Assembly: GCA_900322025.1 (NCBI GenBank) | Contig: ONYJ01000197.1 | Span: forward strand, 1-19,106 | Origin: an uncultured Bacteroidales bacterium | GTDB taxonomy: Bacteria; Bacteroidota; Bacteroidia; Bacteroidales; UBA932 | Length of the DNA: 19,106 bases | Direction: 5' to 3' | In this document: one piece after another, positions 1 through 7,756 of the stretch | Position numbering within the stretch: the first letter of the stretch is position 1 | How the letters are laid out: every line of letters starts with the position of its first letter | The notes under the pieces: model-generated | The model's input: the letters and a program-made list of their open reading frames with translations, nothing else | Told to the model about the DNA's origin: nothing | The model's database searches: none | Translations under genes and position numbers: made by a program

Positions 1-30
1 CTGCTTTAATACTCTGCTCTAACACAATAT

Positions 31-360
31 ATGAATACTATTGCTCTGATAATTGTTTCTGTTTTTGTAGTAGGACTTTGCGTTTTTGGGTTATGCTTTA
101 ACATAATCTTCCGCAAAAACGGGCAATTCCCTGATTCCGAAGTAGGCCACAACAAAGAACTGAGAAAGCGAGGAGTAATATGCATGAGAGAAGAAGATGA
201 AAGAATATGGGGTAAGTCTGCACACTTTCAAATTACAAGCAGTAACAGAACAAACAGGAGCAGAATAAAAAACAGCCCCGATACCGAATGCCTGTCTTGC
301 AATCAAGTATGCTCCTTGAAAGCCCTTTTCGATAAGACAAATGAGCAAAGACAAGCTTGA
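31..360 (+). CDS. Small membrane-anchored protein with four cysteines, function unknown
   Basis: A 109-residue protein that I cannot assign to a characterised function. Residues 4-27 form one hydrophobic membrane segment. A basic region follows, with the pattern FPDSEVGHNKELRKRG at residues 33-48 and Cys51. The C-terminal third holds a cysteine cluster (Cys87, Cys90, Cys94; CxxCxxxC spacing). A single helix followed by cysteines resembles small membrane-bound metal-binding or assembly proteins such as NqrM, but only the architecture matches and I would not transfer that function. The motif-rich middle part looks like a conserved Bacteroidetes family rather than random coding. The gene ends 39 bases before der on the same strand and may be co-transcribed with it. 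The start is the first ATG; no clear ribosome binding site is visible. Existence is fairly sure, function unknown. Confidence 0.7.
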   Translation: MNTIALIIVSVFVVGLCVFGLCFNIIFRKNGQFPDSEVGHNKELRKRGVICMREEDERIWGKSAHFQITSSNRTNRSRIKNSPDTECLSCNQVCSLKALFDKTNEQRQA

Positions 361-399
361 TTGTGTTTGCATTAAATATGAACCTATAAAAAGATAGAT

Positions 400-1713
400 A
401 TGGGAATAGTTGCTATAGTAGGAAGACCTAATGTGGGCAAATCTACGCTCTTTAATAGGATGGTTGGCCAGCGCAAAGCCATTGTAGATGAAACAGCAGG
501 CGTAACCAGAGACCGCCACTACGGCAAGAGCGAATGGTGTGGAACTACTTTCTCCGTTATAGATACAGGAGGTTATACCACAAACTCAGACGATGTGTTT
601 GAAAACGAAATTCGCAAGCAAGTTATTGCTGCTATAGACGAGGCAGATGTAATTCTGTTCTTGTGCGATGTTAATTGTGGCATAACAGACTACGACCAGT
701 CTATTGCAAAAATACTCAGACGATGCAATAAGCCTGTAATTCTTGCTGTGAACAAAGTAGATTCCGGTACAAAAATCTACGGCACCTACGAATTCAACGC
801 CTTTGGCTTGGGAGAACCTATAAGCATAGCTGCCGTAAGTGGAAGTGGCACAGGAGATTTAATGGACCGCTTGGTAGAGGAATTGAAAAAAGTGCAAAAC
901 ACCGAAAAGAATGAAGAAGCTCTTAACCTGCCAAGAATAACAATAGTAGGAAGGCCTAATGTGGGAAAGTCTTCTCTTACCAATGCCTTTCTTGGAGAAG
1001 AAAGGAATATAGTAACCCCAGTAGCCGGCACAACACGCGATTCCATCACCACCAGATACAATAAGTTTGGATATAACTTTCTTCTGGTAGATACAGCCGG
1101 TATGAGAAAGAAAAACAAGGTTTCTGAAAATCTTGAATTTTATTCAGTTATGAGAGCCATACGTAGCATAGAAAATTCAGATGTGTGCATACTGATGATA
1201 GATGCTACAGAGGGTATTCAGGCACAAGACCTCAACATCTTTTCACTTATACAGAAAAACGGCAAGGGATGCGTAATTGTAGTTAACAAGTGGGATCTCA
1301 TAGAAAAAGAAACACTTACAATGAAGCATTTTACAGAACAGGTGTTAGCCAAAACCGCTCCATTTACAGATGTGCCGGTTATCTTTACTTCCGTTATAAA
1401 CAAGCAGAGAATACACGATGTACTAAAGAATGCAATGGATGTTTATTCCAATTATTCTCAGAAGATAGACTGGAAAGATCTCAACGATGCCATAATGCCT
1501 GAAATAGAGGCTCATCAGCCACCGCTATATAAAGGGAAAGAAGTAAAGATAAAGTACATTACCCAACTATCGTCAGGTGTTCCTTCTTTTGCTTTTTTCT
1601 GCAACCTGCCACAGTATATAAAAGAGCCTTACAGAAGATTCTTAGAAAACAGAATCAGAGAGCACTTTAACTTTACAGGTTGCCCTATCAATATTTATTT
1701 CAGACAGAAATAA
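400..1713 (+). CDS. der: Ribosome-assembly GTPase Der (EngA)
   Basis: Der is a tandem-domain GTPase needed for maturation of the 50S ribosomal subunit. Both G domains are complete. The first has its P-loop GRPNVGKS at residues 8-15, DTGG at 55-58 and NKVD at 118-121. The second has GRPNVGKS at 184-191, DTAG at 231-234 and NKWD at 296-299. The last ~100 residues, ending near FTGCPINIYFRQK, correspond to the KH-like RNA-binding domain. The length of 437 residues is normal for the family. The ATG start places the first P-loop at the usual distance from the N-terminus. The stop codon lies seven bases from the 3' end of the convergent tRNA-Pro gene, so there is almost no room for a separate terminator. 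Identification is secure. Confidence 0.98.
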   Translation: MGIVAIVGRPNVGKSTLFNRMVGQRKAIVDETAGVTRDRHYGKSEWCGTTFSVIDTGGYTTNSDDVFENEIRKQVIAAIDEADVILFLCDVNCGITDYDQSIAKILRRCNKPVILAVNKVDSGTKIYGTYEFNAFGLGEPISIAAVSGSGTGDLMDRLVEELKKVQNTEKNEEALNLPRITIVGRPNVGKSSLTNAFLGEERNIVTPVAGTTRDSITTRYNKFGYNFLLVDTAGMRKKNKVSENLEFYSVMRAIRSIENSDVCILMIDATEGIQAQDLNIFSLIQKNGKGCVIVVNKWDLIEKETLTMKHFTEQVLAKTAPFTDVPVIFTSVINKQRIHDVLKNAMDVYSNYSQKIDWKDLNDAIMPEIEAHQPPLYKGKEVKIKYITQLSSGVPSFAFFCNLPQYIKEPYRRFLENRIREHFNFTGCPINIYFRQK

Positions 1714-1721
1714 ATTCTGTC
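1703..1721. other. Small inverted repeat across the der stop codon
   Basis: GACAGAA and TTCTGTC form a perfect 7-base-pair inverted repeat with a five-base loop, TAA of the der stop lying in the loop. It sits directly after the 3' end of the tRNA on the minus strand. Neither strand has a U-run after it, so it is not a canonical intrinsic terminator. It could help 3' processing or stabilise the ends of the two convergent transcripts, or be chance. Confidence 0.3.
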
Positions 1722-1793
1722 GGGATGATCCGGCTCGAACGGACGACCCCTACGTCCCGAACGTAGTGCGCTAGCCAACTGCGCCACATCCCG
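1721..1793 (-). tRNA. tRNA-Pro, anticodon CGG
   Basis: Read on the minus strand, this folds into a complete 73-base cloverleaf. The acceptor stem CGGGATG/CATCCCG pairs perfectly. The D arm is GCGC...GCGC, the anticodon stem CTACG/CGTAG encloses the loop TTCGGGA, and the T arm GTCCG-TTCGAGC-CGGAT closes with one wobble pair. The anticodon is CGG (plus-strand positions 1757-1759), reading the proline codon CCG. The genomic sequence after the acceptor stem is ACA, so the CCA end is not encoded and must be added after transcription. The gene is convergent with der and lies downstream of patB, separated by a hairpin at 1801-1823. All stems were checked by eye and the identity is clear. Confidence 0.95.
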
Positions 1794-1800
1794 TTTATAC

Positions 1801-1823
1801 CCCCGCTCAAAAAAAAAGCGGGG
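1801..1823. terminator. GC hairpin between patB and tRNA-Pro
   Basis: CCCCGCT and AGCGGGG form a perfect 7-base-pair stem around a nine-base loop. On the minus strand the loop contains a run of eight T and one more T closes the stem. It lies 22 bases past the patB stop and eight bases before the tRNA. No U-tract follows the stem on either strand, so termination is plausible but not canonical. It could also sit in the tRNA precursor leader if the -7 box at 1826-1833 is used. Confidence 0.4.
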
Positions 1824-1825
1824 TG

Positions 1826-1833
1826 CAAATATA
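1826..1833 (-). promoter_or_regulatory. Possible -7 promoter box for tRNA-Pro
   Basis: On the minus strand the sequence TATATTTG matches the Bacteroidetes -7 consensus TAnnTTTG. It lies between the patB stop and the tRNA, and a start a few bases downstream would place the 1801-1823 hairpin in the leader. No -33 TTTG element is visible at the expected distance, so support is limited. Confidence 0.35.
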
Positions 1834-1845
1834 ACAAATTATATT

Positions 1846-3078
1846 TTATACCTTGTACTTCTTACAGAAAGCATATTTGAGCTGATTCATAGCCTTCTTC
1901 AGAGTTTTTCTCGGGCAACCTATGTTAAGCCTCATAAAGCCCTCGCCTCCTTGCCCAAAAACAGCGCCATCGTTAAGAGCAAGATGAGCCTTATCCACCA
2001 CAAATTCCACAAGTTCTTTTTGGGTTAAGCCAAGCTTCCTAAAGTCTAAGAATATAAGGAATGAAGCCTCTGGCCTTATCATTCTTATAAGCTGGGTACT
2101 ACCCACTTTACCTTTTGCATCAAGAGTATCAACTGTAAAGTTCTCTCTTAGAAAATCTTCTACAAAGGCTATGTTTGCTTTTATGTAGTCTAATGCCTGC
2201 TCTAACCATTCGGCACCCTTGGCAGAATATAGTATTGTGGATGGCATATACGAATCGTAATGTCCGCCATCAAACTCTCCGCCTCTCAGATATGCTGCAA
2301 ACTTATCATGAAGCTGCCTGTTTGTAGCTACCCACTCGCTGGCCCCCACTCCTGCACAATTGAAAGTCTTACTCGGAGCATGAAAGGTTATAGTATTTTC
2401 GGCCTGCTTTGCACTTACTGTAGCAAACGGAATATGAGGATGGAAAGATAGGTCGCAATGAATCTCATCGCTGATTACAAAAACATTGTTATCTACACAT
2501 AGTTTTGCAATTTTCTTTAGTTCCGCCAAAGACCATACACGCCCACCGGGGTTGTGAGGATTGCACAGAATCATTGCCTTACAACCTTTTATTTTCTTTT
2601 CTAAGTCTTTGAAGTCTATATAGTAATCTTCTGAACCGTGGTTTTCCTTCAGTACAAGCGGGCAGTCCACCTCCTTGCAGCCTGCATAGGCTATCTGATT
2701 TGCAAACGGATAATACACAGGCGGAAATATAAGAACCTTATCACCGGGTTTTGTAAAGCACCTCAAAGCATGAGCAATACCTACAACTATGCCGGGTACA
2801 AACCCTATTTGAGAAGCATCTATCTTCCAATTATAACGCTCCTTAAACCAAGCTATAATAGCATCGTACCAAGCTTTAGGGCGACAGCCATATCCCAATA
2901 CCCCACCATCTACTCTCTTTACGAGGGCATCTGTAAAAAATTTAGGTGTAGGAAAATCCATATCTGCTATCCACATAGGCAGAAGATTCTTCTTTCCCCA
3001 AATTTGAGGTGTCATATCCCATTTTATACAATTGGTACCCTTGCGGCATACCTCTTTGTCAAAATTATATTTAGCCAT
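1846..3078 (-). CDS. PatB/MalY-family PLP-dependent C-S lyase or aminotransferase
   Basis: A fold-type I PLP enzyme of 410 residues, the size of the MalY/PatB group. Members cleave carbon-sulphur bonds of cystathionine or cysteine conjugates, and some act as aminotransferases. The PLP-binding lysine is K237 in the motif SKTFNCAG. Upstream are the typical features LLPMWIADMDFPTP near the N-terminus, the segment CNPHNPGGRVW and the cofactor-contacting SDEIHCDL. The C-terminal part has the RLNIGCPR arginine region that binds the substrate carboxylate. The gene is last in an apparent operon, starting 23 bases after the histidine kinase stop. Nothing suggests truncation. Family membership is strong; the exact substrate, probably cystathionine or another cysteine thioether, is inference. 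Confidence 0.9.
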   Translation of the reverse strand: MAKYNFDKEVCRKGTNCIKWDMTPQIWGKKNLLPMWIADMDFPTPKFFTDALVKRVDGGVLGYGCRPKAWYDAIIAWFKERYNWKIDASQIGFVPGIVVGIAHALRCFTKPGDKVLIFPPVYYPFANQIAYAGCKEVDCPLVLKENHGSEDYYIDFKDLEKKIKGCKAMILCNPHNPGGRVWSLAELKKIAKLCVDNNVFVISDEIHCDLSFHPHIPFATVSAKQAENTITFHAPSKTFNCAGVGASEWVATNRQLHDKFAAYLRGGEFDGGHYDSYMPSTILYSAKGAEWLEQALDYIKANIAFVEDFLRENFTVDTLDAKGKVGSTQLIRMIRPEASFLIFLDFRKLGLTQKELVEFVVDKAHLALNDGAVFGQGGEGFMRLNIGCPRKTLKKAMNQLKYAFCKKYKV

Positions 3079-3101
3079 ATCTGTTTAATTATATTATTTA
3101 T

Positions 3102-6100
3102 TTAGGTTTCTTTCTGCTTTAAAACCGGTAAGGTAAATGAGAAGGCGGCCCCTCCAAGTTCGCTTCGTGAATACCATATTTCTCCACCACTCTGATCTAT
3201 AATACTCTTGGAGATAGCAAGTCCCAATCCATTTCCACTGTTCTTTGTGGTAAAGTTTGGCTGGAAGAGTTTTTCTAAAAATTCCGGCCCAACTCCCCTG
3301 CCATTATCCTCCACACTAATTTTGTAAAAATCGTTTGCACGAGTTAAAGACAAACTTACAAAACCCTTGCCTTCTGAACTGTTTAACTCTTGTATTGAAT
3401 TGGTTATCAGATTAACAAGCACTCTTACTATCTGACCTCGTCTGGCCTTTACAAAACATTTTTCGGTTTCGTAGCTAAAGGAAATTCTTATGTTTTCGTC
3501 TGTATCAAAGAACTCTTTCTGTTCTTTCATCACCTCATAAAGATTAAATACGGTATCGTCTTCTACATAAAACTTTGCATAGCTGCTGAATTCTGTTGCC
3601 GTGTTAGAAAGAATCTCTATCTGCTCCAACATAGATGCCGAAATATCGTCTAATTTATCTTGCCAGCCCGGAGCATTACGTTCTTTCAGCATCATAATCC
3701 TCTGTATGCTAAGCTTCATAGGAGTAAGTGGATTCTTTATTTCGTGAGCTATCCGGCGAGCCATATCGCTCCAAGCCCTTTCTCTTTCGGCAATTGCCAT
3801 CTTGCGAGTACTTTCTGCCACATCATCCACCATCTTGTTATATGCATCTACAAGGGTTCCTAACTCATCGTTGCTGGTATAGTTGATATGTTCCGGCACG
3901 GAAGATACATCCATAAAACTCAACTTTCGGCTAATCTCATTAAGTGGGCGTGTAACTCTGGCAAACAGCAGACGCGATAAGAACAAGGCCAGCATAAACA
4001 CTAAAATACACACATTTATAATAGTAGCCACTACATAGGAAAGATCGCCGTTAAGATCGCCTCCTCTTGTAAAATAAGGTATATTGGCTATTGCTATCAG
4101 CTTGCCGGCATAATTATAGATTGGAGAATACAGAGAGTAAAAACTATATTCTCCTATAGATTCCTTGTTGAAAATCTGGCTTCTCTGCCCTATCACCACA
4201 TCGTGATAGGCCTTTGGATTCATTCGAGAGGAGAGAATAAACTTCTGGAACAAATCCATTTTGGTAGATCTTATTATCTTGCCCGTAGGACCATACAAGT
4301 TAATATCTGCATGAGTATCGTTTGCCAACCGATCCATCACACTCACCAGTTCATTGGCACTTACATCTGTATAATCGTGAACATAGGTAAAGTAAGAAGA
4401 TAAGGTTTTTCCTATAGTTTGTATCTTCTCTTCCATCTGCATTCTGCTGTTCATGTTATAATAACTCACACTGTACCAAACACTGCCCACTGCCGCAGAA
4501 ATAAGTGATATTGAAACTATAAGCAATATCAGAAAATTCAGTCTTCTGCCCCAAGAACCTTTAGAGCGTTTAAGGGCGGCTGATGCTCTTATTCTTGCTC
4601 TCTTTAACCTTATTACCATAAGAAGAAAGAAGAAATAGAACAATACTGTGTATGAGAAAGATATTATATAAGGAAATATCGAACGTTCCGGCCGGCTTAT
4701 TACCACAGTATTGTTTTCTGTAACTTTATTCACCCTATGCAGATACCCGTCTTTAGACACCGCCTCTGCTTCAAACTCCTTTTCATACATAGGATAATCG
4801 TATCTTCCCCTATACAGTACCAATCTTCCACCATGATATTTAGCATAGGAAAAAATTGGCGGAATATTCAAATCGTCTGGCTGATAATCCGAAAACCTAT
4901 CAGGATAACCGGAAGGCTCCTCCTCAAAACGAGTATTGATTTCTATAAAAAGACTCACCGTACCATTCTCTGTAAGATACGGGAATACACCAAGATAGCC
5001 AACCAAGCCATTGAAGTTACTCAAATAATAAAACGAACTGTTCTCTGCTATTTGCACCGCATCATACTGGGCCATACGGGCCTGAAAATAATCTACACAA
5101 TTAACAACCAACTGCCCCACCTGTATGCTCTCGTTTGGCCTGCACACGGTAAGCGACACTATGTACTTTTGTTTTATTGTATGAAAATATAGTTCGGAGA
5201 AACGCATCTCCAACATTCTTAGGTTTTCTTGCGGTGTAGAAAGCATTACTCCCGATATAGGATCGTTCCAGAGCTTTTTCTCTAATTCCCTGAGCTCAAG
5301 TTCGAGGCCGAGATCTCGCTCTATGGAAAGGCGGTTAGCCAGTAAACGGCTCCACTGCGTTTCCTTAACGGAGCTCAAAGAGGTTACGGTGAGTAATGTA
5401 TAAAAGGCTGCCGCCACTGCAAACAGCAAAGTGTTCTTTATGGTTAACAGGCTCCTCTTCCGCTTCATTTTCATCAGCGAAACAATCAGTTGTAAGCTGA
5501 ACATAAGCATCAGGAAAAGAAGAGCATAGGAAAGATAGCACAGAATAGTATAAATATTGATGGAGGTTACTCTGTGCAGCTCCATATTGATGGAAGAATT
5601 GGCTACCAAACTTCTGAGTGTAAAGTTTATGTATAGGCACAACAGCACCGGGAATATGCAAAGCAAACCTACACCTAAAACCTTAGCTGCTCCGGAGCTC
5701 TGTTTAAGCCTTCTCAGATACCTGTCTCTGAGCATATAAATACCCAAAAACACCATGCTAACATACAAGTTGTTAAGCAGAAGCTGTCCTATTGATGAAA
5801 AGAGGCCGGTATCGGCATAAATAGTTGGAGAAAAAAACACCGAAGAATAAGAACTCAAGCCACCGAGCCAAAAGGCAATTACACGCAGTACGGTAATAGC
5901 TCCTATATATATTACAAACCGTGTAACGCTCCTTTTACGGTTCAAAAAAAAGATGCAGAAAAGCGTAAGAAAAACAAGACCTATCCAAGTAGAAGATTCT
6001 ACAGCATTATGACCTCCCGTATGAGGGTCGCAGACCGCCAAAAACAATACTTCACCGTCTTGTGCCTTGATTTCCGCCCCGCAACTCTCAAAAGCCAACG

Positions 6101-6680
6101 GTTGAATATCTAATATCTCAGATTTTGTCAGATGCGAATTAATCACATCTTTTCCCAATGCCAAGGCTATCTGTCTGTCTGTCTTTATCACGAGCCCGGC
6201 TATAACTCGCAAATTATCCTTTATATAAGATTTAATCAGATACCAACTGCTACCTATGCATACAAACTGCTCTCTACCGGATAAGTAAGAAAACGGATAC
6301 TGAAACCTGCTCTGCCCATCTAAATAATGCTCAGCCCTATACACTTGGTAGATAGAGCCTTCTATTAATTCGTCGTTGCTAAACGGAAACAAATGAACCC
6401 AAGACTGGAGCGTATCTGAGTGATAGCGGTAGATGACCATATCTTCTGGCAAGTCTGCAATCTCCACCCACTCATTCTCCGGAATATCCAACGCCATGTA
6501 GGCATATTCATCTAACAAAGCTTCTCGCTTCTGAAGATTCTTCTGTAAAGTAGCAGCATCACCAGCAAAATCACCGCTATGTCCTCCTTTAAGCGCAGAA
6601 AGCATAAAACACACAGCCATACCCAAAACCGTGAGTAGCTGTATATTTTTTCTTATAAACCCAAATACTTTTTTCTGCAT
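3102..6680 (-). CDS. Very large multi-pass NtrY-like sensor histidine kinase
   Basis: A 1192-residue sensor kinase. About ten membrane segments can be seen, near residues 12-30, 231-247, 254-272, 301-318, 334-353, 373-402, 416-434, 669-690, 714-736 and 882-906. They frame three likely extracytoplasmic regions: roughly 31-230, a long one between 435 and 668, and 740-880 in the position of a Cache-like sensor. A HAMP-like linker occupies about 907-960. The kinase core is complete: H-box RRIAHEIKNPLTPMKLSIQR with H979, N-box NLITNSIQE (N1090, N1094), G1 box DNGRGVG from D1125, F-box LFQPNFTTK and G2 box GNGLGLA at 1149-1155. The H-box matches the NtrY type. The protein would autophosphorylate on H979. 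It lies 15 bases after rlmH and 23 bases before patB. The nearest regulator gene is at 7749-8921. The ligand is unknown. Confidence 0.93.
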   Translation of the reverse strand: MQKKVFGFIRKNIQLLTVLGMAVCFMLSALKGGHSGDFAGDAATLQKNLQKREALLDEYAYMALDIPENEWVEIADLPEDMVIYRYHSDTLQSWVHLFPFSNDELIEGSIYQVYRAEHYLDGQSRFQYPFSYLSGREQFVCIGSSWYLIKSYIKDNLRVIAGLVIKTDRQIALALGKDVINSHLTKSEILDIQPLAFESCGAEIKAQDGEVLFLAVCDPHTGGHNAVESSTWIGLVFLTLFCIFFLNRKRSVTRFVIYIGAITVLRVIAFWLGGLSSYSSVFFSPTIYADTGLFSSIGQLLLNNLYVSMVFLGIYMLRDRYLRRLKQSSGAAKVLGVGLLCIFPVLLCLYINFTLRSLVANSSINMELHRVTSINIYTILCYLSYALLFLMLMFSLQLIVSLMKMKRKRSLLTIKNTLLFAVAAAFYTLLTVTSLSSVKETQWSRLLANRLSIERDLGLELELRELEKKLWNDPISGVMLSTPQENLRMLEMRFSELYFHTIKQKYIVSLTVCRPNESIQVGQLVVNCVDYFQARMAQYDAVQIAENSSFYYLSNFNGLVGYLGVFPYLTENGTVSLFIEINTRFEEEPSGYPDRFSDYQPDDLNIPPIFSYAKYHGGRLVLYRGRYDYPMYEKEFEAEAVSKDGYLHRVNKVTENNTVVISRPERSIFPYIISFSYTVLFYFFFLLMVIRLKRARIRASAALKRSKGSWGRRLNFLILLIVSISLISAAVGSVWYSVSYYNMNSRMQMEEKIQTIGKTLSSYFTYVHDYTDVSANELVSVMDRLANDTHADINLYGPTGKIIRSTKMDLFQKFILSSRMNPKAYHDVVIGQRSQIFNKESIGEYSFYSLYSPIYNYAGKLIAIANIPYFTRGGDLNGDLSYVVATIINVCILVFMLALFLSRLLFARVTRPLNEISRKLSFMDVSSVPEHINYTSNDELGTLVDAYNKMVDDVAESTRKMAIAERERAWSDMARRIAHEIKNPLTPMKLSIQRIMMLKERNAPGWQDKLDDISASMLEQIEILSNTATEFSSYAKFYVEDDTVFNLYEVMKEQKEFFDTDENIRISFSYETEKCFVKARRGQIVRVLVNLITNSIQELNSSEGKGFVSLSLTRANDFYKISVEDNGRGVGPEFLEKLFQPNFTTKNSGNGLGLAISKSIIDQSGGEIWYSRSELGGAAFSFTLPVLKQKET

Positions 6681-6695
6681 GCTTATACCTGTTTG

Positions 6696-7187
6696 CTACC
6701 TATGATGATAAGGCTCTTTACTAATTATTGTGAAGGCTCGGTAAATCTGCTCCATAAAAATCAGACGCACAATCTGGTGCGAGAATGTCATATCAGACAA
6801 AGACAGTTTTTCTGAAGAAATACTATATACAGCATCTGAAAAACCATAGGCTCCACCTATTACAAAAAACACATCCTTGTCTAACAAAACCAGCTTTTCT
6901 ATACGAGAAGCCCAAGCCTCCGAAGAATATTTACCTCCTCTCTCATCTAACAGTACCACATGTTTCTTGGCCGCTGCTTTATCTTTAGTCAAACCCAAAC
7001 TCTTCAAAATCAACTCCCCCTCTTTCTCTTTTATCTGCTCTTTGGTCCAAGAAGACACCCCTTTGAGAGCCGGAATACATACCGTTGAAAATTTACAGTA
7101 ATGCTTGAGCCTGTCTTCATACAACTTCATTCCCTCTACTATAAAAGGGAAATCTGTCTTACCAACGCATAAAAGAGTTATTCTCAT
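6696..7187 (-). CDS. rlmH: 23S rRNA pseudouridine-1915 N3-methyltransferase RlmH
   Basis: RlmH is a SPOUT-class methyltransferase that methylates pseudouridine 1915 in helix 69 of 23S rRNA on assembled ribosomes. The 163-residue protein starts MRITLLCVGK and carries the family signatures LLDERGGKYSSE near residues 79-90, the SAM-binding glycine loop FFVIGGAYGF at 107-116, and the C-terminal IISKEPYHHR. E. coli RlmH has 155 residues, so the length fits. The open frame runs 76 codons further upstream, but that extension has no family resemblance and overlaps the promoter region and a divergent gene, so the internal ATG at 7187 is chosen. It heads the apparent operon with the histidine kinase and patB. 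Confidence 0.96.
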   Translation of the reverse strand: MRITLLCVGKTDFPFIVEGMKLYEDRLKHYCKFSTVCIPALKGVSSWTKEQIKEKEGELILKSLGLTKDKAAAKKHVVLLDERGGKYSSEAWASRIEKLVLLDKDVFFVIGGAYGFSDAVYSISSEKLSLSDMTFSHQIVRLIFMEQIYRAFTIISKEPYHHR

Positions 7188-7204
7188 TTTGTTCAACCTT
7201 CTTG

Positions 7205-7212
7205 CAAATTTA
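7205..7212 (-). promoter_or_regulatory. -7 promoter box for rlmH
   Basis: The minus-strand sequence TAAATTTG is an exact match to TAnnTTTG. It ends 17 bases upstream of the chosen rlmH start, which supports both the promoter and that start codon. No convincing -33 TTTG is seen. Confidence 0.5.
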
Positions 7213-7318
7213 GAATTTTGTTTTGAAAATATACTCAATTTATTTAGACAAGCCCCCATGCGTGCTGCATGGCTTGATTTTTGCGGCCTGTTTGGGCTGT
7301 TGTTTACTTTATTATAAA

Positions 7319-7756
7319 ATGAATAGAGATTTTGTTGTGTCGGCAAAAACACTTTTATTGGTACTGCTACTATCGGTGCCGCTTGTTTGTTTACAATCTG
7401 CGCCGCATTTGCCACAACATTCTGGTGGAGATGTTTTCATTCCTATTGCAAAATATATTCAGAAGGGAGATGCAGACCGTTTAAGTGCTTGGTTTGCAAG
7501 AAATTTAGAGATAGAAATATTTGGCAAACAAACCGAGTGTTCTCATGTTCAGGCAAAGCAGATTATGAAAAATTTCTTTGCCCAATACTCGCCAAAATCT
7601 TTTTCAATAATACACAAGAGCGGCAATCCTCCTATGAAATATGCCATAGGAACACTGAGTACAGGTTCAGAAAACCTGAGGATTGTGCTACTGGTGAGAA
7701 CCCATCCAGACTCCCCGCAAATTCTCAGAATCAGAATAGAAAGAACTTCTATCTAA
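7319..7756 (+). CDS. Exported DUF4783-type protein
   Basis: A 145-residue secreted or periplasmic protein of the type annotated as DUF4783 in Bacteroidetes; no biochemical function is known to me. An N-terminal signal sequence is clear: basic start, then the hydrophobic core TLLLVLLLSVPLVCL, with processing probably soon after residue 28. The mature part begins with the pattern DVFIPIAKYIQKGDADRLSAWFA, characteristic of the family, followed by a small NTF2-like alpha/beta domain. The frame can be extended upstream to 7223, but the ATG at 7319 puts the signal peptide at the true N-terminus. The last eight bases overlap the 3' end of the convergent response-regulator gene. The family call is by pattern recall, so moderately sure. 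Confidence 0.8.
   Translation: MNRDFVVSAKTLLLVLLLSVPLVCLQSAPHLPQHSGGDVFIPIAKYIQKGDADRLSAWFARNLEIEIFGKQTECSHVQAKQIMKNFFAQYSPKSFSIIHKSGNPPMKYAIGTLSTGSENLRIVLLVRTHPDSPQILRIRIERTSI

Noticed and set aside
91..519. Open frame on the minus strand across the small membrane protein and the start of der
   Set aside because: It overlaps the conserved der N-terminus and its P-loop; the composition looks like an antisense shadow.
7188..7415. N-terminal extension of RlmH
   Set aside because: The extension is not similar to any RlmH, covers the promoter region and overlaps the divergent gene. The internal ATG at 7187 matches the family N-terminus.
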